Origin: Chloroflexota bacterium
GTDB taxonomy: Bacteria; Chloroflexota; Anaerolineae; Promineifilales; Promineifilaceae
Assembly: GCA_013112725.1 (NCBI GenBank)
Contig: JABFFZ010000014.1
Span: 1 to 64,000 of the forward strand
DNA: 64,000 nucleotides
Reading direction: 5' to 3'
This document shows, piece by piece, positions 42,982 to 50,638 of this stretch. Below the pieces are notes generated by a model. It saw only the letters and a list, made by a program, of their open reading frames with translations. It was not told the origin of the DNA and did no database searches. Positions within the stretch are counted from its first letter, which is position 1. Every line of letters begins with the position of its first letter. A program made the position numbers and the translations under genes.

Positions 42982-43152
42982 CTATTCCCCCCAATCCTCA
43001 GCCACTTCCGGGGCCAGTTCCAATTGCAGCGGGTGTGTGCTGATCACTTCCAGTTCCACGCCGCAGTCGGGACATTCCAGGATTTCGCCGGGCAGCACGG
43101 CCGTGCCCACCGCTACCCCACCACCACATTCGGGACATTCAAAATTGTTCAT
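42982..43152 (-). CDS. lysW: Amino-group carrier protein LysW
   Basis: 56 residues, below usual gene-finder cut-offs. Two zinc-binding pairs, CPEC (Cys6, Cys9) and CPDC (Cys27, Cys30), an acidic body and the diagnostic C-terminus EDWGE, whose last Glu carries the aminoadipate through all later steps. Two ATGs in a row follow AGGAG; the second (43152) has the better 7-nt spacing. It is the first gene of the lysine run, followed by lysX, lysY, lysZ and lysJ in reaction-compatible order, which fixes the pathway assignment of the whole cluster. Confidence 0.96.
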   Translation of the reverse strand: MNNFECPECGGGVAVGTAVLPGEILECPDCGVELEVISTHPLQLELAPEVAEDWGE

Positions 43153-43180
43153 CATTCAACTCCTAAAAATCGTTTCGTTT

Positions 43181-43228
43181 GTAGTAGGCGATTCATCGCC
43201 TTCTGAACGGCGATAAATCGCCTACTAC
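43181..43228. repeat. GTAGTAGGCGATT hairpin
   Basis: Arms 43181-43200 and 43209-43228 pair over 20 positions with two mismatches, loop TTCTGAAC. It lies between lysW and the first tiny ORF and may be part of the lysW leader. Confidence 0.82.
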
Positions 43229-43241
43229 GAACATGGTCGGA

Positions 43242-43280
43242 AAATAAAAAGCGGACTTACCACCGTTCTGGTAAGCCCGC
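43242..43280 (-). terminator. Terminator of tiny ORF 1
   Basis: On the minus strand GCGGGCTTACC, loop, GGTAAGTCCGC followed by TTTTTATTTT. It ends the short transcript that carries the ORF at 43308-43391. Confidence 0.88.
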
Positions 43281-43307
43281 CTGATACACCCTTTTACCTT
43301 TTCGCTC

Positions 43308-43391
43308 TCAGGGCGTAGCGCAACACACCAGAACCGGCGGCGGTTTGGTCTTCTTGCCCTTCTTGAATTGCAGCGAAAAGTTTGTGTTCAT
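43308..43391 (-). CDS. Tiny basic ORF 1 (27 residues), paralogue of tiny ORF 2
   Basis: A 27-codon frame: MNTNFSLQFKKGKKTK then PPPVLVCCATP and stop. It shares with tiny ORF 2 the opening codons ATGAAC-x-CAAAC and an AAGAAG-x-GCAAGAAG block, though the tails differ. A clean terminator follows 28 nt later. The two adjacent Cys near the end and the basic middle could suit a small secreted, modified or membrane-active peptide, a leader peptide, or simply RNA. No RBS is visible, and no modification or export gene is adjacent. Translation is unproven. Confidence 0.4.
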   Translation of the reverse strand: MNTNFSLQFKKGKKTKPPPVLVCCATP

Positions 43392-43552
43392 AACAGGTAA
43401 TTGAGTAATTGGGTAATTACTCAGTGTAAGCGTTCAGACTTGACAAGTTTTTTACCAGAGGCAGTTGCCGCAATTCAGGTGTAAAAACTTGTCAAGTCTC
43501 CAGAGGAACTGAACGGTTACTACTCAGTTACCTAATTACCCAATTACAAATA
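43385..43552. repeat. GTAATTGGG arrays flanking 95-bp palindromic element, copy 3
   Basis: GTAATTGAGTAATTGGGTAATT at 43387-43419, the palindromic element at 43426-43520 (arms GTAAGCGTTCAG and CTGAACGGTTAC, inner ACTTGACAAGTTTTT and AAAACTTGTCAAGT), then inverted GTTACCTAATTACCCAATTAC at 43528-43547. The same nested layout as 34036-34196, with a different array family outside. Confidence 0.88.
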
Positions 43553-43584
43553 AAAAAGCCCCGCCGGTTATCTGGCGGGGCCTT
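43552..43584 (-). terminator. Terminator of tiny ORF 2
   Basis: Perfect 8-bp GC stem GCCCCGCC/GGCGGGGC with further pairing, followed on the minus strand by six U (plus-strand A6 at 43552-43557). Confidence 0.9.
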
Positions 43585-43626
43585 GCTGTGCAAACGAATG
43601 TCGGGAACGCACAACGTCCAGATAAC

Positions 43627-43692
43627 CTACCGGTTTCTGCTGCCCTTCTTGCTCTTCTTGGAGACAATGATTGGTGTGTTTGCGTTCATCAT
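43627..43692 (-). CDS. Tiny basic ORF 2 (20-21 residues), possibly leaderless
   Basis: Frame MMNANTPIIVSKKSKKGSRN plus R, stop. Very basic C-terminus. A TTGACA box sits 16 nt from TAAACT, which places the transcript start within a base or two of the ATG, so the mRNA would be leaderless. A strong terminator follows about 40 nt after the stop, giving a transcript of about 140 nt. It may equally be a small RNA. Similar in opening codons and Lys block to tiny ORF 1, 0.3 kb away. Confidence 0.4.
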   Translation of the reverse strand: MMNANTPIIVSKKSKKGSRNR

Positions 43693-43699
43693 GCGTCAA

Positions 43700-43727
43700 A
43701 GTTTAGCAGGGGATAGGGGATTGTCAA
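43700..43727 (-). promoter_or_regulatory. Promoter of tiny ORF 2
   Basis: Minus-strand TTGACA (43727-43722), 16-nt spacer, TAAACT (43705-43700). Expected start at about 43693, one base before ATG 43692. Confidence 0.6.
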
Positions 43728-43885
43728 CGGCCGTACCTCCCTTTCTGTCAAAATAACCAACCCCACCCGCCGGCCGTTGGTCATAGTTCACAAACAATGC
43801 CCCTTGCCGGTCATCTTGACACTTTCTAAACGCCACTGCCGCCAACCTGTACCCCACCTTGACCTCAGGCGCGGTACAGTTTGGG

Positions 43886-43946
43886 AAATCGTGATGCGTG
43901 ATGCGTGACCGGGAAATCCTCACACGTCACACATTGCATGTCACGC
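43886..43946. repeat. CGTGATGCGTGATG array with inverted copies
   Basis: CGTGATG, CGTGATG, CGTGACC face inverted CACACGTCACACATTGCATGT. Same family as 9609-9671. The stretch 43728-44072 otherwise holds only a hairpin (CCCATAGG at 44007, CCTATGGG at 44023); an open minus-strand frame at 43696-43923 runs through this array and I do not accept it as a gene. Confidence 0.75.
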
Positions 43947-44072
43947 CGGACTCCGCGAGATCCTATTAAGCCAAAATAAGCGGATGTGTCAAGAAAATGG
44001 CAATGTCCCATAGGCTCGGCGTCCTATGGGCTGGAGCAAATTGTTCAGGTAACGGCCGTACTAATCCGGGTC

Positions 44073-44100
44073 TTAACATAAACGAAAAAAGTTGTATAAT
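44073..44100 (+). promoter_or_regulatory. Promoter of the LPESG surface protein gene
   Basis: TTAACA (44073-44078), 16-nt spacer, TATAAT (44095-44100). Start near 44107, about 75 nt before the gene. Confidence 0.65.
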
Positions 44101-44182
44101 AGACACACTTTGCATAATGTTGCTTCATTTGAACTGTCGGCGGCGGTAAACGGGCCGGCGGTTGATCAATCGGGAGGCTATG

Positions 44183-44839
44183 ATGACGGCAAAAAAAACG
44201 ATGGCAGGATTGCTGGCGGTGTTGGTCTGGTTCTGGGTGGTTGGTGTGGTCGGGGCACAAACGCCACGACCCACCCCCACGAATGTGCCGCCACCCGGCG
44301 GTGGCGGCGACTCGGCGCAAGTTGATGATCAGCGTGGCTCTATTTCGGGTTTTGTGTATGAAGATGTGAATGGCGACGGCCGTTGCGTGGGCACGGACGT
44401 CACCGGCGAAAATCCCATTCAGGGCATTGATGTCCGCTTTGTCAGCAGCGACCGGAAAACCGTGATCACCAATTACTCTGGCGCAAAAGGGGATTTTGGT
44501 CTCTATGCGACCGGGCAAAGTTATTGGGAAGTGACTGTTCTACCCCCCGCGGGCTGGACGGCGACGACACAAAGCACGGTCTATGTGCCTGTGTACCCGG
44601 AAAGCCTGAACCACGCTAACATCAATTTTTGCCTCACCAGGGGTACCAACGCGGTGATTCGACTGCCCGGCGCCAGCGGCATCGTTTTGCTGCCAGAATC
44701 TGGCGCCAGCCGCGCAGAGCAGCAGGCCGCGCAGTGGCAAATGGTATGGCAGGTATTGGCGCTGGTTACGGCCGTGTTTGGACTCGCCCTCATCAGCAGC
44801 GGCATTTATCTGCAATGGCAGCGTAAACCATCCAATTGA
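44183..44839 (+). CDS. Membrane-anchored B-type repeat protein with LPESG motif
   Basis: 218 residues. Start at the second of two ATGs (44183), 5 nt after GGGAGG. Signal segment (MAGLLAVLVWFWVVGVVGA), Pro-rich linker, one SdrD-B-like beta-sandwich (ISGFVYEDVNGDGRCVGTD, WEVTVLPPAGW), then IVLLPESGASRAEQQ, a 22-residue transmembrane helix and tail QRKPSN. This resembles a cell-wall sorting signal, LP-x-S-G, membrane span, positive tail, though the spacer of about 17 residues is long. Without sortase it would remain an outward-facing type I membrane protein. Strong terminator downstream. Confidence 0.85.
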   Translation: MTAKKTMAGLLAVLVWFWVVGVVGAQTPRPTPTNVPPPGGGGDSAQVDDQRGSISGFVYEDVNGDGRCVGTDVTGENPIQGIDVRFVSSDRKTVITNYSGAKGDFGLYATGQSYWEVTVLPPAGWTATTQSTVYVPVYPESLNHANINFCLTRGTNAVIRLPGASGIVLLPESGASRAEQQAAQWQMVWQVLALVTAVFGLALISSGIYLQWQRKPSN

Positions 44840-44844
44840 CAAAG

Positions 44845-44877
44845 AAAAAACCTCTGGCTGAGCCAGAGGTTTTTTTA
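44845..44877. terminator. Bidirectional terminator
   Basis: ACCTCTGGCT and AGCCAGAGGT arms with A6 before and T8 after. It serves the plus-strand surface protein and, in reverse, the minus-strand small gene, whose TAA (44875-44877) lies at its edge. Confidence 0.93.
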
Positions 44878-45090
44878 TGAGGACAGCACACGGCCGTCTG
44901 GAAGCAATTTCGTTTCTGGGATTTGGGCAATGATCTGGCGAGCCACGCCTATGACGGCAATGGGCGAGGTCATCATTTCTTCAAAACGGCCGTCCAACAT
45001 CACCACCGGCTCCACCTGCATAATCACCCGGCGTAACGCTGAAAGCTCCCCTTTCAAGCGCCGATTTTCTTCCTGGACGATATTGAGCAT
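44875..45090 (-). CDS. Small protein of unknown function
   Basis: 71 residues from ATG 45090, with AAGGAG 9 nt upstream. N-terminal 30 residues form a likely coiled coil (NIVQEENRRLKGELSALRRV), followed by a short hydrophobic strand-rich part (IAVIGVARQIIAQIPETKLL). It might be a dimeric regulator or adaptor. Family not recognised. It is 48 bp downstream of surE on the same strand. Confidence 0.65.
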   Translation of the reverse strand: MLNIVQEENRRLKGELSALRRVIMQVEPVVMLDGRFEEMMTSPIAVIGVARQIIAQIPETKLLPDGRVLSS

Positions 45091-45137
45091 AGACAATTTC
45101 TCCTTACCGCATGGGCTCTACCCTGAAAGCCTTACCC

Positions 45138-46007
45138 TCAGGCAGCCATCACTTCTAACGGAACCGGCTCAATAGGGAGACGGCCGTTGCTGCCGCCCGG
45201 TTCTTCAGACAACCCGGTTTCCAGGGCGCTTACTGCCGGCGCCGGCCATTCCCAGTCAGCCAGCACCGATAAGGCATGATACGCCGTCAGGTCTAGCTGT
45301 AACGGCGTAACCGAGGCATAACCCTGGGCTAACGCCCCCACATCGGTGCCTTCTTTGGGCACACCGGTGGGGCGGTCGCCGCCAATCCAGTAATAATCGT
45401 TACCCCGCGGGTCCTGGCGTTTATCCAACCGGTCACGATACACCCGCAACCCCTGGCGCGTCATCTGCACACCGCGCAGTTCACCCACGGGCAGATTGGG
45501 CACATTCACATTAAGAAAAGTTCGGTCTGGCAACCTCTTCTCCACGACAGTTTGCACCACCTGGCAAGCCACTTCCACAGCCATACTGTAGTCTAGTTCC
45601 CAGGAGCTAACGCCCCGGCCATCCAGCGACACGGCCACGCCGGGCACACCCCAGATAATGCCTTCCATCACGGCCGTGACCGTGCCCGAATACGTCACAT
45701 CATGACCCAAATTGGCCGACGTATTCACCCCGGAAACCACCAGATCAATTTTTTCATTCAGCAGCCCCATCAAGGCCAGCGCCACACAGTCAGAGGGTGC
45801 GCCATCGCTGGTAAAAGCCGGGCTGCCGTCGGCCAGTTTCACCCGGCGCACACGCAGTGGCCGGTTCAACGTTTTCACGTGCCCACCGCCTGACCAATCA
45901 TGGTCGGGGGCCAAAATACTGACCTTACCCAAACGGCGCATGCCCTGGGCCAAAGCCAGCAGCCCCGGCGCCGTCACGCCATCATCATTTGTTACTAAAA
46001 TATGCAT
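45138..46007 (-). CDS. surE: 5'-nucleotidase SurE
   Basis: 289 residues. Metal-binding NDDG at residues 7-10, APDHDWSGGGH, DGAPSDCVALAL and SGVNTSANLGHDVTYSGTV are the SurE signatures. It dephosphorylates nucleoside 5' and 3' monophosphates and helps in survival under stress. The C-terminus runs about 40 residues beyond the usual end (EWPAPAVSALETGLSEEPGG onward) and looks disordered. Start ATG 46007 has CTGGAG upstream; earlier in-frame codons are unlikely. Confidence 0.94.
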   Translation of the reverse strand: MHILVTNDDGVTAPGLLALAQGMRRLGKVSILAPDHDWSGGGHVKTLNRPLRVRRVKLADGSPAFTSDGAPSDCVALALMGLLNEKIDLVVSGVNTSANLGHDVTYSGTVTAVMEGIIWGVPGVAVSLDGRGVSSWELDYSMAVEVACQVVQTVVEKRLPDRTFLNVNVPNLPVGELRGVQMTRQGLRVYRDRLDKRQDPRGNDYYWIGGDRPTGVPKEGTDVGALAQGYASVTPLQLDLTAYHALSVLADWEWPAPAVSALETGLSEEPGGSNGRLPIEPVPLEVMAA

Positions 46008-46168
46008 CGGTTTCTCCAGGGAAATAGAGGCTGGTGGCTGAGGCAAAACAGCAGCTAACCGCCAACCCATGGGCTAACACCCCTGTCGTTTTCTTTCTTT
46101 ATCATACAGGTAGCAGAGTAGCCTTCCCCCGTTAAGTCCGAATCAACAGCCGGTTAAGAGCCGGCTAA

Positions 46169-46197
46169 GGTTTGGTTAACAGCCGGTTAACCAAACC
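46169..46197. repeat. Perfect 12-bp inverted repeat
   Basis: GGTTTGGTTAAC (46169-46180), loop AGCCG, GTTAACCAAACC (46186-46197), preceded by related CGGTTAAGAGCCGGCTAAGG. It lies in the gap between feoB and surE. Confidence 0.88.
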
Positions 46198-46203
46198 TCG
46201 GCA

Positions 46204-46237
46204 AAACCTGACAGGTCTTTGAAGACCTGTCAGGTTT
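46204..46237 (-). terminator. Hairpin after the feoB membrane half
   Basis: Arms AAACCTGACAGGTC and GACCTGTCAGGTTT, 14 bp perfect, loop 6 nt, 3 bp past the feoB stop. On the minus strand it is followed by TTTTGCC only, so termination may be weak. Its core CCTGACAGGT also occurs in the palindromic element at 34072-34165. Confidence 0.7.
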
Positions 46238-46239
46238 GT

Positions 46240-47724
46240 TTAGCTGCCCAACCACATGGCGGCCAGCCGCCAGATTTGGGCGACGAAGAAGGTGACGGTA
46301 AAGCCTAAGGCCAGGGGGAGCAGAGCGGACACGGCCGTCCACTTTTTGCTGCCCGTCTCCTTGTAAATGGTGTAAATGGTGGTGCTGCACGGGTTGTGAA
46401 TGAGCGAAAAGAGCATCAGGTTCACGGCCGTGAGCAATGTCCAGCCGCCCGCCGTTAGCAGACTTTTCACTGCCAACGGCTCATCTAATTCAAACATTAC
46501 CCCCGCCCCTGCACCCACATCACCAGTTACGCCCAACATCATCACCGTTAGCATGAGGATGGTGGGAATCACAATCTCGTTGGCCGGGATGGCCACCACA
46601 TACGCCAGCAAAATGACGCCATTCAGGCCAAACAAAATACCTGCCGGATTCAGGAAATTGACCATATACTCGGCAATGCTAACGCCCTGAACGGTGACAT
46701 TACCAATCAGCCAGATAACGGCCCCGGCCGGCAAGGCAAACACCACCGCCCGCCACAACACATACAGCGTGCGGTCAATGAGCGAGGTGTAAATGGTTTG
46801 CAGCACCCGCGGCGGACGGTACGGTGGCAGTTCCAGGCTAAAGGTGGACAGTTCACCGCGCAGCACCGTGCGCGACAGGCTCCAGGAGACGACAAAGGTC
46901 AGCAACACACCTAACACGGCAATACCCACCACCGCCAACGCCGAGACCAGCCCGGAGATGTACGCCGGCGCCAACGCGCCCACAAACAGGCTGGCAATGA
47001 GGATTTGCGTGGGCCAACGGCCGTTGCACAATGCAAAATTATTGGTGATGATGGCAATCAGCCGTTCACGCGGGCTGTCAATGACCCGTGTGGCAATCAC
47101 CCCCGCCGCATTGCAGCCAAAACCCATCATCATACTCAACGCCTGTTTGCCATGCGCCCCCGACTTTTTGAAGGCATTATCCAGGTTAAAGGCTACCCGC
47201 GGCAGGTAGCCAAAATCCTCCAGCAGCGTAAACAGCGGAAAGAAAATGGCCATCGGCGGCAGCATCACGCTCACTACCCAGGCTGTCGCCAGGTACATGC
47301 CGTCAATCAGCAGCCCACTCAACCACCAGGGCAGACCAATGGCGGCGGCAATCTGGTGCAGCAATGGCACCATCGTATCAATCAGGATGGACGCCAAAAA
47401 TTGCGACGGATAATTGGCGCCGATAATCGTCAACCAGAAAACGATGGCCAACATGGCAATCATCATTGGGAAACCCCAGATGCGGCTGGTGACAATGCGG
47501 TCAATGGTGCGGTCTAGGTCAAAACGCGGCTTTTCGCCGGGGCGGGTGACGGCGCGGTCGGCCAATTGCGCCGCGTTGGTGTAAATATCTTCCATCAGAT
47601 GTTCATGGAAGCCCTGCCCAATTTGCCAGCGCAATGACTCCGCCATTTGCAAAACGGCATCATGTGGATCAGATGTAGGTTGGGGGGCGATGGCGCCCCG
47701 GCCATTCAACGGATAGGTGGTCAT
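46240..47724 (-). CDS. feoB: FeoB membrane half (Gate and FeoB_C domains)
   Basis: 494 residues. About 8-9 transmembrane helices with the two Gate (nucleoside-recognition) domains: [55 protein letters not shown] and [15 protein letters not shown], with the conserved Cys residues proposed in iron passage. This is the permease part of the ferrous iron transporter, separated from its GTPase. Its ATG overlaps the GTPase stop by 4 nt (47721-47724), so both halves are made together. Confidence 0.94.
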   Translation of the reverse strand: MTTYPLNGRGAIAPQPTSDPHDAVLQMAESLRWQIGQGFHEHLMEDIYTNAAQLADRAVTRPGEKPRFDLDRTIDRIVTSRIWGFPMMIAMLAIVFWLTIIGANYPSQFLASILIDTMVPLLHQIAAAIGLPWWLSGLLIDGMYLATAWVVSVMLPPMAIFFPLFTLLEDFGYLPRVAFNLDNAFKKSGAHGKQALSMMMGFGCNAAGVIATRVIDSPRERLIAIITNNFALCNGRWPTQILIASLFVGALAPAYISGLVSALAVVGIAVLGVLLTFVVSWSLSRTVLRGELSTFSLELPPYRPPRVLQTIYTSLIDRTLYVLWRAVVFALPAGAVIWLIGNVTVQGVSIAEYMVNFLNPAGILFGLNGVILLAYVVAIPANEIVIPTILMLTVMMLGVTGDVGAGAGVMFELDEPLAVKSLLTAGGWTLLTAVNLMLFSLIHNPCSTTIYTIYKETGSKKWTAVSALLPLALGFTVTFFVAQIWRLAAMWLGS

Positions 47725-48551
47725 GCCAGTACCTCCAATTCGATGCGATTATTCTGTTGCGGCGCGGGCGCGTTCAGGTGGCCTAATTCACCATTGCGCA
47801 CAGCGCGGATAATGCTCTGGTCGCCATCCAGCAGCCGCAGCGCCACCCAGCGGGCATTGGGCAGGCCAGGAAACGCGGCCTGCAACTGCTGCACCAACTG
47901 GTTGATCGCCTTCTGCACGGCTGAGGATTCACTTTTGATGCGGTATGGTTTGCACACGGTCTGGCCCGTGGCCACTTCATGGACGGCTTGCAGTAGTTCG
48001 GGCAGGCCACGGCCGTAACGCGCCGCCGTGGGCACGACCGGAATGCCCAAATCCCGCGCCAGCCGCCGGTCATCTACTACCAGGCCATGCCGTTTGGCCT
48101 CGTCCATCAGGTTCAGGCAGGCCACCGCCCGGTCGGTAATTTCCAACACTTGCAACGCCAGATTCAGGTTGCGTTCCAGCCGGGTGGCATCCAGCACAAT
48201 GATGGTCACGTCCGGCTGGCCGAAGAGAATGAAATCCCGCGCCACTTCTTCATCCAGACTGGTGGAGAGCAGCGAATAGGTGCCGGGCAAATCTACGAGT
48301 TTGTAGCGAGAGTCAGCGTAACTAAAACCACCTTCGGCGCGGGTGACGGTTTTACCGGGCCAGTTGCCGGTATGCTGGCGCAGCCCGGTGAGGGCATTAA
48401 AAACGGTACTTTTACCGGTATTTGGATTCCCGGCCAACGCCACCACATAATCCCAATCACTCATATCAATGCCCAGTTTTTTCAAATTACCGGCATTGTG
48501 AACGGGGCAGGTGACGCAGCCATCGGGAGTGTGTTGTATTTGTGTTTGCAT
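47721..48551 (-). CDS. feoB: FeoB GTPase half
   Basis: 276 residues from ATG 48551 (AGAGGA upstream). G-domain motifs: G1 GNPNTGKST (residues 41-49), G2 [10 protein letters not shown]3 DLPGTYSL, G4 NLMDEAK. A helical GDI-like region follows ([20 protein letters not shown]). The N-terminus has CVTCPVH, a Cys pair that could bind metal. The protein stops where a normal FeoB enters the membrane; the rest is the overlapping downstream gene. Confidence 0.95.
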   Translation of the reverse strand: MQTQIQHTPDGCVTCPVHNAGNLKKLGIDMSDWDYVVALAGNPNTGKSTVFNALTGLRQHTGNWPGKTVTRAEGGFSYADSRYKLVDLPGTYSLLSTSLDEEVARDFILFGQPDVTIIVLDATRLERNLNLALQVLEITDRAVACLNLMDEAKRHGLVVDDRRLARDLGIPVVPTAARYGRGLPELLQAVHEVATGQTVCKPYRIKSESSAVQKAINQLVQQLQAAFPGLPNARWVALRLLDGDQSIIRAVRNGELGHLNAPAPQQNNRIELEVLA

Positions 48552-48554
48552 GGT

Positions 48555-48632
48555 TCCTCTTTGCATCGTAATCCGTAACCCGTATTCCGTAATCCGACTT
48601 CGGGCCTCGGATTACGGTTCACGGATTATGGA
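48555..48632. repeat. GTAATCCG array with inverted CGGATTACGG copies
   Basis: Direct GTAATCC, GTAACCC, GTATTCC, GTAATCC units face inverted GGATTACGGTTCACGGATTATGG. On the minus strand it codes the last residues of the DtxR-FeoA protein (IIREP) and its TAA, and it ends close to the feoB ribosome site. Confidence 0.9.
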
Positions 48633-49637
48633 AATAAATGCGGCTTGCTCCCGCCGCAGGGCAATCGTCGCCCCGCGAATCTGGTAGGCGACGGGGTCGC
48701 CGCCGGGGCTGCGAAAGCCGGCAGTGATTTTAGCGCCGCGCAAGATGCCTAAGTCCATAAAACGGCGGCGTTCTGCACCGCGACAGGCAGGTGAAATGGC
48801 AATGACTTCGCCGGTTTCACCCGGTTTGAGTGCGGTCAGCGGTTCGCCGGCGGGCACAGGTTCGGGGGGTACGGCCGTCTCTATCTCCACCACCGACACA
48901 TTGGCGGCAATGATGGGGGCCAGCCAGTGTTCATTCCCATTAGCCCAGAAACGGATGCGCTCCGGCGAGACTTCCACCACCCGCACGGCCATTCCCGGAT
49001 GCAGGCCTTCGGCCGCTAATTGGGCATACACCAGTTCCGGTTCATCTTCCAGGTGAACGATGCGGGCCGGTGTGTCCAGCGGTAGTTGGGTCAAGGCCAT
49101 GCCGCCATGCGTTATGATCTCGCCGCTGGCAGTGGGGATGGGGTCGCCATGCGGGTCGTGCGTGGGGTGGCCTAACCGTTCCGCCAGCGCTTCCACTTCT
49201 TCCGGGGAGAGATGGTGTTCAATTTGCTCGGCACGGCCGTGCCACTCGGCCTGGTCATAGCCCGTTTCTTCAGCCAGGTGGCGCTCCCACAGCCGGTGGG
49301 CGCGGATGATGTGCAGCGCCGCTTCCCGGCCCGGTGGGGTCAGTTGAATTTGCCCCTGCTGAACAGTCAAGAGTTGTTCGTTTTGCATGTCGGTGAGCAG
49401 AACGGCCGTGTCATTCTGGCTGATGTGCAGCGTACCGGCAATGGCCGCCAGCGTCGGTTTTTCACCGCGCATCTCCGCTTTGTGGATGAACTTGAGCGCG
49501 TCTTCTGTCAGCACTCGCTGCGTCAGGCGGCCCGTTTGCTGCCAGCGCCAATACAAACCGCGCTCCGGCAGGAATAAAAGGAGGAGGACGGCAACAACGG
49601 CCGTGCCAATGAGTAAAGCAATCAATGGGTTATGCAT
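48612..49637 (-). CDS. Membrane-anchored DtxR-type regulator fused to FeoA domains
   Basis: 341 residues. A transmembrane helix at residues 6-24 (LIALLIGTAVVAVLLLLFL), then a DtxR winged helix (LTEDALKFIHKAEMRGEKPT, LTPPGREAAL), the metal-binding dimerisation part (RAHRLWERHLAEETGYDQAE, EHHLSPEEVEALAERLGHP, THDPHGDPIP), and two FeoA/SH3-like domains at the end (LKPGETGEVIAIS, FMDLGILRGAKI). DtxR proteins repress iron uptake when iron-bound; FeoA supports FeoB. GGAGG is 4 nt before ATG 49637. It heads the feo transcript and faces palindromic operators at 49651-49683. A membrane-bound DtxR is unusual. Confidence 0.9.
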   Translation of the reverse strand: MHNPLIALLIGTAVVAVLLLLFLPERGLYWRWQQTGRLTQRVLTEDALKFIHKAEMRGEKPTLAAIAGTLHISQNDTAVLLTDMQNEQLLTVQQGQIQLTPPGREAALHIIRAHRLWERHLAEETGYDQAEWHGRAEQIEHHLSPEEVEALAERLGHPTHDPHGDPIPTASGEIITHGGMALTQLPLDTPARIVHLEDEPELVYAQLAAEGLHPGMAVRVVEVSPERIRFWANGNEHWLAPIIAANVSVVEIETAVPPEPVPAGEPLTALKPGETGEVIAISPACRGAERRRFMDLGILRGAKITAGFRSPGGDPVAYQIRGATIALRREQAAFISIIREP

Positions 49638-49650
49638 AGAACCTCCAGGA

Positions 49651-49683
49651 ATTTAGATATATCTAAATATCAGTTTAGCTAAA
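49651..49683 (-). promoter_or_regulatory. Tandem palindromic operators upstream of the feo operon
   Basis: A perfect 18-bp palindrome ATTTAGATATATCTAAAT (49651-49668) and a perfect 10-bp palindrome TTTAGCTAAA (49674-49683), 5 bp apart, 14 bp before the first start codon. TTAG...CTAA symmetry is typical of DtxR/IdeR/MntR boxes, and the gene behind it encodes such a protein, so iron autoregulation is likely. Confidence 0.78.
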
Positions 49684-49798
49684 AGGCAAGAAAATTGCAA
49701 GTGGCAAAATGAGGAGGCGTAGACGGCCGTTTCTCCCTGCCCCCCCTTTATGCTACAATCAGGCCATTATCCGGCATATCCCAGGCAGGTGATCATTG

Positions 49799-50569
49799 AT
49801 GGCAACCGTCACTCCGCATTTTTCAACCAAAATTGAATACCCTGATACGGACGGAAAACCCATGGCCGAAAGCGACTTCCAGGCTGATCCGCTCATTTAC
49901 GCCAAAACAGCATTGAAGCGACACTTCAAACAAGATCCCAACGTCTACGTGTCTGGCAATCTGCTGCTTTATTACGAAAAAGGCAATCCAGAGGCAGTAG
50001 TAGCTCCAGACGTGTTTGTGGCCATGGGCGTTGCCAAACACGACCGGCGCTCCTTCAAATTGTGGGAAGAACCCAAAGGGCCAGATTTTGTCATTGAAAT
50101 TACGTCTCTCAGCACCTACACGCATGATCAGGGATCCAAAAAAGGGATTTATGCCTTCCTCGGCGTCAGTGAATACTTCCAGTACGACCCTACTCAGGAT
50201 TATTTGAACCCACCGCTGCAAGGCTACCGGCTGGTGGACGACTACTACTTACCCATCCCCGCTACCCCCTTATCTAAGAACGCCTTCGCCTTGCACAGCA
50301 ACATACTACAACTGGATTTGCAGTGGCGAGACGGCGTGTTGCACTTCTACGACCCGGAAACCGAAGAATACCTGCTAACCTACGACGAAGCAATAGACAC
50401 GCGCCTGGCGGCCGAACAGGCCCGGCGCGAAGCCGAACAGGCGCGGCAACAAGCCGAAGAGCGCGCCGCCGCAGAACGCGCCGCTCGTTTGGCGGCAGAA
50501 GCACGTATCGCCGAATTGGAAGCGCAACTGGCGCAGGGGAAAGCAACTGGTGATAAAACTTCTGAATAA
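49799..50569 (+). CDS. Uma2-family (DUF820) PD-(D/E)XK nuclease-like protein
   Basis: 256 residues. The nuclease-like core shows APDVFVAMGV, FVIEITSLSTYTHDQGSKK and GVSEYFQYDP, which hold the D...E-x-S/T...K pattern of the family. The C-terminal 60 residues form a charged coiled coil rich in Ala, Glu and Arg (AEQARREAEQARQQAEERAA). The family expands strongly in cyanobacteria and Chloroflexi; its role is not established. ATG 49799 with AGGTGATC upstream. Confidence 0.92.
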   Translation: MATVTPHFSTKIEYPDTDGKPMAESDFQADPLIYAKTALKRHFKQDPNVYVSGNLLLYYEKGNPEAVVAPDVFVAMGVAKHDRRSFKLWEEPKGPDFVIEITSLSTYTHDQGSKKGIYAFLGVSEYFQYDPTQDYLNPPLQGYRLVDDYYLPIPATPLSKNAFALHSNILQLDLQWRDGVLHFYDPETEEYLLTYDEAIDTRLAAEQARREAEQARQQAEERAAAERAARLAAEARIAELEAQLAQGKATGDKTSE

Positions 50570-50635
50570 GTTGCCGGTGGCAAATGGCAAGTCACCTGCA
50601 ACTTGCCACTTGCCGCCTGCAACCTGCCACCTTCT
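50570..50635. repeat. GTTGCCGGTGGCAAATGGCAAG array with inverted copies
   Basis: GGTGGCAAATGGCAAGT at left, then inverted ACTTGCCACTTGCCGCCTGC and CCTGCCACC at right. Fills the gap between two convergent genes and begins directly after the Uma2 stop. Confidence 0.85.
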
Positions 50636-50638
50636 AAA

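Noticed and set aside
43696..43923. A 75-codon minus-strand frame upstream of tiny ORF 2
   Set aside because: It runs through a CGTGATG repeat array at its start, contains the TTGACA promoter of tiny ORF 2 near its end, and has no RBS or recognisable family.
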